This document shows, piece after piece, positions 51,334-57,191 of a stretch of DNA of 57,191 nucleotides (positions within the stretch are counted from its first letter, which is position 1; every line of letters starts with the position of its first letter). This DNA is from Proteiniclasticum sp043951855. GTDB taxonomy: Bacteria; Bacillota; Clostridia; Clostridiales; Clostridiaceae. The notes under the pieces were generated by a model that ran no database searches, was not told where the DNA came from, and worked only from the letters and a program-made list of their open reading frames with translations. The translations under genes were made by a program, and so were the position numbers. The stretch lies in assembly GCF_043951855.1 (NCBI RefSeq), contig NZ_JBINJW010000017.1, positions 1-57,191 on the forward strand, in the 5' to 3' direction.

Positions 51334-52719
51334 TCATCTCCTGAAGCCGGAATCACCTCTGAAGGACTGGTTTCTGAATATGGAGGTATTCAGTTTTTCA
51401 CCGTGTGCATTCAGATTCTCGATATTTCCAGGAACGATGCCAGTAGCCACATGGCTTCCTTTTACACGTCCGTTTTCATCGAAGCCATCATGCCTGAATT
51501 CGAAAATGTCCTGAAGCGTAACCGTCTGCCCTTCCATGCCCAGCACTTCCGTGATCTTCATGACCTTTCTTGACCCATCGTTGAATCTGCCGATCTGGAC
51601 AATGAGGTGGATGGCAGAGGCGATCTGCTCTCTGATGGCACGGGATGGAAGATCCATACCCGCCATCATGACCATGGTCTCCAGTCTTGACAGACTGTCT
51701 CTCGGTGTATTGGCATGCACCGTTGTCAGAGATCCGTCATGTCCTGTATTCATGGCCTGAAGCATATCCAGTGCTTCTGCGCTTCTGACTTCTCCCACGA
51801 CAATACGATCCGGTCTCATTCTCAGAGAATTCACAACCAGCTCTCTGATCCCGATTCTTCCCTTTCCTTCTATATCAGCAGGTCTCGTTTCAAGTTTCAC
51901 CACATGATCCTGCTGAAGCTGAAGCTCCGCAGCATCCTCTATGGTGACAATTCGCTCATCATGGGGTATGAAGCTGGACATGATATTAAGAAACGTCGTC
52001 TTACCTGAACCTGTACCACCGGATACGATGATATTGGTCCTGCCCTTGACACTGGCCTTGAGATAGGTGGCCATATCCATGTTCAGCGTACCAAAGGAAA
52101 TAAGATCCTCCAGCGTAAAGGGGTCTGCTGCAAATTTTCTGATGGTGATGGTCGGACCATTCAGCGCCAGGGGAGGAACAATGATATTCACACGAGACCC
52201 ATCCTGAAGCCTGGCATCTACCATGGGTGATTTTTCATCCACTCTTCTTCCGATAGGTTCTATGATTCTCTGGATCACATGCAGCACATGCGCATCATCC
52301 CGGAAAGACACCTCTGATTTCACAAGCTTTCCTTTTTTCTCTATATAGATGTTGTCCGGTCCATTGACCATCACTTCAGAAATGTCATCATCTTCAAGCA
52401 GCGGCGTGATCGGTCCGAGTTCATAGATTTCATCCATGACGGTCTTCACGATGTTCTGCTTATCTATGAAAGAAAAACTTCTGCCGCTCTTCTCAATGAC
52501 TTCACCTGTGATTTCTGTAACTTGAAGTGACACCTCTTTCTTCTTACTCATGTCAGGACTTTTCATGTTCACTGACATCTGCTGAATAACGTTATCCAGA
52601 ACTGTCTTGATGGTTTCTTCCATTTCCATCCTGCGCTTCGCTTTGAATTCCTTCGCCGCATGGTCTTCACTGAATTTCACGATATTATCCCTGTTCATTG
52701 AAAAACTGCCTAAACTCAT
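51334..52719 (-). CDS. Second CpaF/TadA family ATPase, outside the Tad operon
   Basis: 461 residues, full length with every motif: VSGGTGSGKTTFLN, RIVTIEDAAELQLQQ, RPDRIVVGEVRSAEALDMLQ, GHDGSLTTVHANTPRDSL. It is closely similar to the operon copy over the ATPase core (long identical runs) but differs in the N-terminal 110 residues, and its codons are more G/C rich, like the rest of the chromosome. It has its own promoter. It may act in retraction, as a spare motor, or with another pilus-like machine. GGAGGTCC precedes ATG. Confidence 0.92.
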   Translation of the reverse strand: MSLGSFSMNRDNIVKFSEDHAAKEFKAKRRMEMEETIKTVLDNVIQQMSVNMKSPDMSKKKEVSLQVTEITGEVIEKSGRSFSFIDKQNIVKTVMDEIYELGPITPLLEDDDISEVMVNGPDNIYIEKKGKLVKSEVSFRDDAHVLHVIQRIIEPIGRRVDEKSPMVDARLQDGSRVNIIVPPLALNGPTITIRKFAADPFTLEDLISFGTLNMDMATYLKASVKGRTNIIVSGGTGSGKTTFLNIMSSFIPHDERIVTIEDAAELQLQQDHVVKLETRPADIEGKGRIGIRELVVNSLRMRPDRIVVGEVRSAEALDMLQAMNTGHDGSLTTVHANTPRDSLSRLETMVMMAGMDLPSRAIREQIASAIHLIVQIGRFNDGSRKVMKITEVLGMEGQTVTLQDIFEFRHDGFDENGRVKGSHVATGIVPGNIENLNAHGEKLNTSIFRNQSFRGDSGFRR

Positions 52720-52859
52720 AATGGACCTCCTTCTGCTGCTTTTTCTCTGTCACAAACCTGAATCACGATAAGCGCTTAGTACTTTAACGTGTTTCCGGAT
52801 TCTCTGAAAAACCGACTTGAAATATATTAAAAATATTCTCTACATTTCACTATACTAAA

Positions 52860-52888
52860 ATTCTATAAGTACGTTTTGTTAATGTCAA
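52860..52888 (-). promoter_or_regulatory. Promoter of the second cpaF gene
   Basis: On the minus strand: TTGACA (52888-52883), 17 bases, TAGAAT (52865-52860). It leaves a leader of about 130 bases containing GAATC..CACG / CGTGATTC pairing (52753-52799 region). Confidence 0.73.
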
Positions 52889-53245
52889 ACAATACTTTTC
52901 GAGATATTTATTACTTCTATTAAACTTATCTTTCATTCGACAGAATGATGTTCAATATCCGGTGACAATTCGACCCTTGTTGCAAGACATTCTCTAATGA
53001 CACTTTAACTTCAGGTTCGAATCTGCATGATTCGATATGAATCACATTATAAGATATATTTTATGACATATTATTCGCACTATATGCTGTATTTCTTATA
53101 GACATTAAAACAGCGAAAAACTTTTCGACTTTCCAGGAAATCTTTCTGTTTCTGCATAAATTCACAGCAGATATACCAGAATCTCACTCCATTACCCGGA
53201 AACTCATTGACTTCCATCTATACCCGCGTATATTTATGAGCGCTT
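52889..53245. other. AT-rich gene-free stretch
   Basis: About 350 bases between the second cpaF promoter and the csoR terminator. No frame with a ribosome site and no strong inverted repeat. A GGTTCGAATC stretch (53013-53022) looks like a tRNA T-loop but has no cloverleaf around it. Confidence 0.5.
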
Positions 53246-53279
53246 AAAAAAGAAGATACCTCATTTCTGAAATATCTTC
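53246..53279 (-). terminator. Terminator of the copper operon
   Basis: GAAGATA (53252-53258) pairs with TATCTTC (53273-53279), with an inner TCA/TGA, followed by TTTTTT on the minus strand. Confidence 0.85.
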
Positions 53280-53316
53280 TTTCATTATTATTGTCTATTC
53301 TTCTGCGTATTGGAGC

Positions 53317-53580
53317 TTACTTGGTGAGCTTATCCATGATCATGATGATCTCACTGATTTTTTCGCTCTGCTCTTCTGTTCCGAAGGCGCCATGTACACA
53401 GTGGTTGAGATGATCATGCAGTATTTCCGCATTGACCTTCTTCAGGATAGCCTGTGTGGCCATGAGCTGATTGGATATGTCTACACAATATCTGTCCTCT
53501 TCCACCATTTTCAGAAGTCCATCCATCTGTCCCCTAGCTGTCTTTAAGAGCTTCGTGATCCGGTCTTTATCGGCCTGCAT
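53317..53580 (-). CDS. csoR: CsoR-type copper-sensing repressor
   Basis: 87 residues, all-helical CsoR/RcnR family. Copper(I) ligands fit the CsoR pattern: Cys 32 (YCVDIS), His 57 and Cys 61 (HLNHC). Copper binding releases DNA and derepresses the export genes. Last gene of copA-copZ-csoR, 13 bases after copZ. The likely operator is the C/G-tract palindrome before copA. Confidence 0.92.
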   Translation of the reverse strand: MQADKDRITKLLKTARGQMDGLLKMVEEDRYCVDISNQLMATQAILKKVNAEILHDHLNHCVHGAFGTEEQSEKISEIIMIMDKLTK

Positions 53581-53593
53581 CTAGATCGACCTC

Positions 53594-53824
53594 CTATCCA
53601 AATATACTCTTCTTTTCAGACACGGAAACCAGTTCCAGTTCCACTTCCTTCAGCGCTTCTTTCATGGTCTCCTCTGAAACTTCTCCTGTCATATCCACCA
53701 CTGCATTTTTCTTGCCCAGGTCCACTTTCGCAGAGGATATGCCTTCCAGGCCTTCCAGAGCTCTTGTGGCTCTTCCTACGCATCCCATACAGTGCATTCC
53801 TTCAATTCCTAATACTTTCTTCAT
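53594..53824 (-). CDS. copZ: Copper chaperone CopZ (HMA domain)
   Basis: 76 residues, single heavy-metal-associated domain. Copper(I) site GMHCMGC (Cys 12 and Cys 15) in the usual first loop; length is normal. It carries Cu(I) to CopA. Lies 49 bases after copA and just before csoR. Confidence 0.92.
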   Translation of the reverse strand: MKKVLGIEGMHCMGCVGRATRALEGLEGISSAKVDLGKKNAVVDMTGEVSEETMKEALKEVELELVSVSEKKSIFG

Positions 53825-53873
53825 TTCTCAGTCTCCTCTTTTTTTTATATTCTTTTACTCTGTTTCACTGTTA

Positions 53874-56162
53874 TTATGATTCTGTCTGATTTCTTTCATG
53901 CAGCGGCTTGAAGAACTTCAGTCTCAAAGCGTTGGTTACAACGAATACTGAACTTAAGCTCATGGCTGCTGCCGCAAACATCGGGCTTAATTTCCATCCC
54001 AGCGAGAGATAGAACACACCGGCTGCCAGTGGTATGCCAAGGACATTGTAGAAGAATGCCCAGAACAGGTTCTGCTTGATGTTCTTGATGGTGGACCTGG
54101 AGAGATGCACTGCCGTCACGGCATCCAGAAGATCGTTCTTGATCAGCACGATATCCGCTGATTCAATGGCAATGTCTGTTCCTGCACCGATGGCCACACC
54201 CACATCCGCTCTTGTCAGCGCTGGTGCATCATTGATGCCATCTCCGATCATGGCCACTTTGTGCCCCTTCTCCTGAATGGCTCTCACTTCTCTTTCCTTG
54301 TCCTGTGGAAGGACTTCGGCGATGACCTTGTTGATGTCAAGCTGCCTTCTGATGGCTTCCGCTGTTCTCTTGTTGTCTCCAGTTAGCATGACCACATCGA
54401 TACCCATCTTCTTGAAGAGGTCAATGGCCTGTTTGCTGTTCTTCTTCACCACGTCTGCCACGGCGATGATGCCGAGCACTCTTTCATTGTCTCCGAAGAA
54501 TAGTGGTGTCTTTCCTTCACTCGCCAGTCTGTCTGATTCTTCCTGGAACTGTCCAAGCTCGATGCTTTCCTCATTCATCAGCGCCAGGTTTCCGGCGATG
54601 TAGGGCTTTCCTTCAATGAATGCCGCGATACCCATACCGGATACGGAATTGAAATTGTCCACTTTCTTAAGGGTCAGTCCCAGCTCCTTGGCCTTCTCCA
54701 CCACAGCCTCTGCCAGAGGATGTTCCGATGGTTTTTCGATGGAAGCCGCAATGAGGATCAGTTCTTCTTCTGTCATTTCACCGTTGGTCAGAATATCGGT
54801 CACCACAGGTTTTCCTTCTGTGATGGTTCCTGTCTTATCCAGTACCACTGTATTGATGGAATGCATGGTTTCCAGCGCTTCCGCTGATTTCACCAGAATT
54901 CCGTGCTGCGCACCTTTACCGGTTCCCACCATGATGGCTACCGGCGTCGCAAGACCCAGTGCACAGGGACAGGAGATGACCAGTACCGTGATGGCCAGGG
55001 AAAGCGCAAATTCAAAGCTGTATCCCATGAGCATCCATACGATGAAGGTCACGATGGAGATTGCAATGACCGTTGGCACAAAGATTCCGCTGATCTTGTC
55101 TGCAAGTTTCGCGATTGGTGCCTTGGTGGCGTTGGCATCTTCCACCAGCTGGATGATCTTGGCAAGGGTGGTGTCGTCTCCGACCTTTTCCGCTTTGAAT
55201 CTGAAATATCCCGTCTTGTTGATGGTGGCTGCAATGACCTTGTCCCCGATGGTCTTTTCCACCGGAATGCTTTCACCTGTCAGCGCGCTCTGGTCCAGAG
55301 AGGAAGAACCTTCCACGATAGTACCGTCCACCGGTACGCTCTTACCAGGCTTCACAATGACCACATCTCCGATGACCACATCTTCAATGGGCACTTCCAC
55401 TTCTTCTCCGTTCTTCACGATGAGTGCGGTCTTCGGTGCCAGGTCCATGAGCTTGCTGATGGCCTCTGAGGTCTTGCCCTTGGATTTCGCTTCCAGATAC
55501 TTACCGAAAGTGATCAGGGCCAGAATGGTTGCACCACTCTCAAAATAGAGATCATGGGCATACATATGGACGATTTCCATGTTGCCATGACCCAGACCAT
55601 ATCCGGTTCTGAAGATGGCATAGATTCCGTAGATGAATGCCGCCGAGGATCCGATGGCGATGAGAGAATCCATATTCGGTGCTCTCAGCCAGAGTGCCTT
55701 GAACCCCACTTTATAGTACTTCATATTCACATAGACGATGGGAATGGATAGAAGCATCTGGATAAATGCGAAGCTTACGGCATTCTCTGTGCCTAAAAGC
55801 CAGGAAGGAATCGGTAGTCCCACCATATCTCCCATGGCGATGTACATGAGTGGTATAAGGAAAATGAATGAGACTTTCACTCTGTATCTCATTTCCTTCA
55901 GTTCTTCTTCTATGGGGTTCACTTCAGAGACCGCTGATCTCTTCTCCCCTTTCTTCTTATGGACCTGCGCCCCATAACCCGCCTTCTTCACTGCTTCGAT
56001 CACAGATTCTTCCGGCACATCGCTGTCATAAGCGATGGTCATGGAGTTGGTCATTAAACTGACTGTAACACTGGATACCCCTTCAAGCTTCTTCACAGAC
56101 TTTTCTACAGCTGCGGTGCAAGCCGAACAGGTCATTCCGGTGACATCAAATTTCTGTTCCAT
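53874..56162 (-). CDS. copA: P1B-type copper-exporting ATPase CopA
   Basis: 762 residues. One N-terminal HMA domain (GMTCSAC, near 10), eight membrane helices, actuator motif LTGESIPVEK, the metal-transport triad ISCPCALGLATP, the phosphorylated Asp in LDKTGTITEGKP, the SEHPLAEA motif and MIGDGINDAPAL. It exports Cu(I). AAGGAGGTTAAC directly precedes ATG 56162; the frame extends to 56201 but that stretch is the operator. First gene of the operon. Confidence 0.95.
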   Translation of the reverse strand: MEQKFDVTGMTCSACTAAVEKSVKKLEGVSSVTVSLMTNSMTIAYDSDVPEESVIEAVKKAGYGAQVHKKKGEKRSAVSEVNPIEEELKEMRYRVKVSFIFLIPLMYIAMGDMVGLPIPSWLLGTENAVSFAFIQMLLSIPIVYVNMKYYKVGFKALWLRAPNMDSLIAIGSSAAFIYGIYAIFRTGYGLGHGNMEIVHMYAHDLYFESGATILALITFGKYLEAKSKGKTSEAISKLMDLAPKTALIVKNGEEVEVPIEDVVIGDVVIVKPGKSVPVDGTIVEGSSSLDQSALTGESIPVEKTIGDKVIAATINKTGYFRFKAEKVGDDTTLAKIIQLVEDANATKAPIAKLADKISGIFVPTVIAISIVTFIVWMLMGYSFEFALSLAITVLVISCPCALGLATPVAIMVGTGKGAQHGILVKSAEALETMHSINTVVLDKTGTITEGKPVVTDILTNGEMTEEELILIAASIEKPSEHPLAEAVVEKAKELGLTLKKVDNFNSVSGMGIAAFIEGKPYIAGNLALMNEESIELGQFQEESDRLASEGKTPLFFGDNERVLGIIAVADVVKKNSKQAIDLFKKMGIDVVMLTGDNKRTAEAIRRQLDINKVIAEVLPQDKEREVRAIQEKGHKVAMIGDGINDAPALTRADVGVAIGAGTDIAIESADIVLIKNDLLDAVTAVHLSRSTIKNIKQNLFWAFFYNVLGIPLAAGVFYLSLGWKLSPMFAAAAMSLSSVFVVTNALRLKFFKPLHERNQTES

Positions 56163-56175
56163 GTTAACCTCCTTA

Positions 56176-56234
56176 CCCCACCCCCTGGGGGGTGTGTTCA
56201 ATTAGATAATAACGCGAACACAGGTCTTTGTCAA
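56176..56234 (-). promoter_or_regulatory. csoR operator: copA promoter with CsoR-type operator
   Basis: On the minus strand: TTGACA (56234-56229), 17 bases, TATTAT (56211-56206). Just downstream lies the palindrome CACCCCC-TG-GGGGGTG (plus strand 56179-56194, with CCCC continuing to 56176). This G/C-tract dyad fits CsoR operators. The -35 begins at the base after the corA stop codon. Confidence 0.85.
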
Positions 56235-57182
56235 CTAGAACCATTTCTTTTTCTTGAAATAATAGATCATGGCCGCTGCAATGGCAATCATGACGATCCA
56301 GGCGATGGGATATCCCCACCTGGAATAGAGCTCCGGCATATACCTGAAATTCATGCCATAGACCCCCGCAATGAAGGTCAGAGGGATGAAGATGGTGGAA
56401 ATGATGGTCAGAACCTTCATGACTTCATTGAGTCTGTAGCTGATGCTGGACAAGGTGATTTCGATGAGCGAGGAAAGCACTTCACGATAGGTCTCCGTGG
56501 ATTCCACGATCTGCACCAGTTCCTTGTTGAGATCCTTGAAATAGAAACTGGTGGCATCGGAGATCTGAGTGACTTCTTCTTTCCCCAGCCACGCCGTCAC
56601 TTCTCTTAGGGGCCATACGAACTTGTGAAGATAAAGAAGATCCTTCTTCAGAAGCCGGATTTCCTTCAGCTCCTCATTGGAACTGCTTTCCAGAACCTCA
56701 TATTCGATGAAATCGATACGCTCTCCGATATAGGAGAGAATATGGAAATACTCCTCCACCAGAGCATCTATGAGATTGTAGAAAAGAAAATCCACACTTT
56801 CCTTCCTCACCATGCTGCCTTCTTTTCGCAGCCTCATTCTCACCGGATCAAATACATCCCCTTCTTCTTCTCCGAAGGTGATGACATAGTTTTTTCCCAG
56901 AATGAAACTCAGCTGCTCCGCTTTCATGACCTCTTCCTTATAGTAGATCATCTTCACGATGCTGAAGATGTAGTTCTCATACTCCTCCACCTTGGGTCTC
57001 TGCCCTTTCAGGATGATATCTTCCTTCACCAGAGGATGAATATCGAAAAGTGTGCAGATGGTCTCCACCACCCTGCTGTCATACCCTTCATCGATGTTGA
57101 TCCAGAGATTGTACCCCTCTCTCCCTTCAATGAAGGATTTCTGCTCCATGAGCTCTTTTAATGTCACCGTCTTCTCCTGCAT
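56235..57182 (-). CDS. corA: CorA family magnesium/cobalt transporter
   Basis: 315 residues. Long N-terminal cytoplasmic domain, a stalk helix (about 195-260), then two C-terminal membrane helices with the selectivity loop YGMNF (near 285) and a basic end FKKKKWF. It takes up Mg2+ (or other divalent ions) as a pentamer. GAGGA at the window edge precedes ATG 57182, so the gene is complete; its promoter lies outside the window. Confidence 0.93.
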   Translation of the reverse strand: MQEKTVTLKELMEQKSFIEGREGYNLWINIDEGYDSRVVETICTLFDIHPLVKEDIILKGQRPKVEEYENYIFSIVKMIYYKEEVMKAEQLSFILGKNYVITFGEEEGDVFDPVRMRLRKEGSMVRKESVDFLFYNLIDALVEEYFHILSYIGERIDFIEYEVLESSSNEELKEIRLLKKDLLYLHKFVWPLREVTAWLGKEEVTQISDATSFYFKDLNKELVQIVESTETYREVLSSLIEITLSSISYRLNEVMKVLTIISTIFIPLTFIAGVYGMNFRYMPELYSRWGYPIAWIVMIAIAAAMIYYFKKKKWF

Positions 57183-57191
57183 GATTTCCTC

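Noticed and set aside
53011..53035. tRNA-like T-loop GGTTCGAATC
   Set aside because: The T-stem does not pair properly and no acceptor, D or anticodon arm lies upstream.
1..57191. CRISPR array, prophage or insertion sequence
   Set aside because: No regularly spaced repeats, no transposase, integrase or phage structural gene was seen on either strand.

Overview
The window looks like a chromosomal segment of a low-to-moderate GC Gram-positive anaerobe, most likely class Clostridia. Reasons: a SCIFF ranthipeptide precursor with its radical SAM maturase, a FabK-type fatty-acid operon, a hybrid-cluster protein (Hcp), a MecA-type PBP lipoprotein, strong AGGAGG ribosome sites, frequent GTG/TTG starts, and a Tad/Flp pilus locus without an outer-membrane secretin gene. 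I cannot name a species from sequence alone. There is no rRNA, no convincing tRNA, no CRISPR array, no prophage and no transposase.

Layout. 1-3.2 kb (+): SCIFF peptide, a hairpin with T-tract, its maturase, and a translationally coupled Orn/Lys/Arg decarboxylase. 3.3-9.1 kb (-): one very large DUF4011-type helicase/nuclease. 9.2-12.1 kb (+): DUF4349 membrane protein and RocB-like M20 peptidase. 12.1-13.5 kb (-): PadR regulator with a HAAS-type membrane protein. 13.6-22.8 kb (-): an 11-gene type II fatty-acid operon, fabH-acpP-fabK-fabD-fabG-fabF-accB-fabZ-accC-accD-accA, behind one promoter carrying a FabT-like palindrome. 22.9-31.2 kb (-): O-antigen-ligase-like protein, YbaN-like protein, TipA-type MerR regulator with a coiled-coil protein, a three-TM protein, CAP lipoprotein plus phosphoesterase, a second PadR/HAAS pair, and an MgtC-like protein. 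31.2-32.1 kb: about 950 bases without a protein gene but rich in hairpins: a probable structured mgtC leader (-) and a candidate small RNA ending in a terminator (+). 32.1-39.9 kb: PBP and APH-like kinase, Hcp, HD-domain protein with flavodoxin (all -), then an M29 aminopeptidase (+). 39.9-50.4 kb (-): a complete Gram-positive Tad pilus operon, including two Flp pilin genes shorter than 65 codons, ending in a large VWA protein. 50.8-52.9 kb (-): DUF192 protein and a separate second CpaF/TadA ATPase. 53.2-57.2 kb (-): CorA, then the copper operon copA-copZ-csoR with a G/C-tract operator.

How the parts work together. The fab operon supplies malonyl-CoA (AccABCD) and carries out initiation, elongation, dehydration and reduction on ACP. 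The Tad operon holds pilins, prepilin peptidase, pseudopilins, ATPase, TadZ and platform proteins; the detached second ATPase could serve the same machine. CsoR probably represses its own copper-export operon. Both PadR/HAAS pairs look autoregulated.

Limits: function calls rest on recognised motifs and gene order; no database search, structure prediction or composition scan was run. Starts were moved to codons with good ribosome sites where the longest reading frame began earlier.
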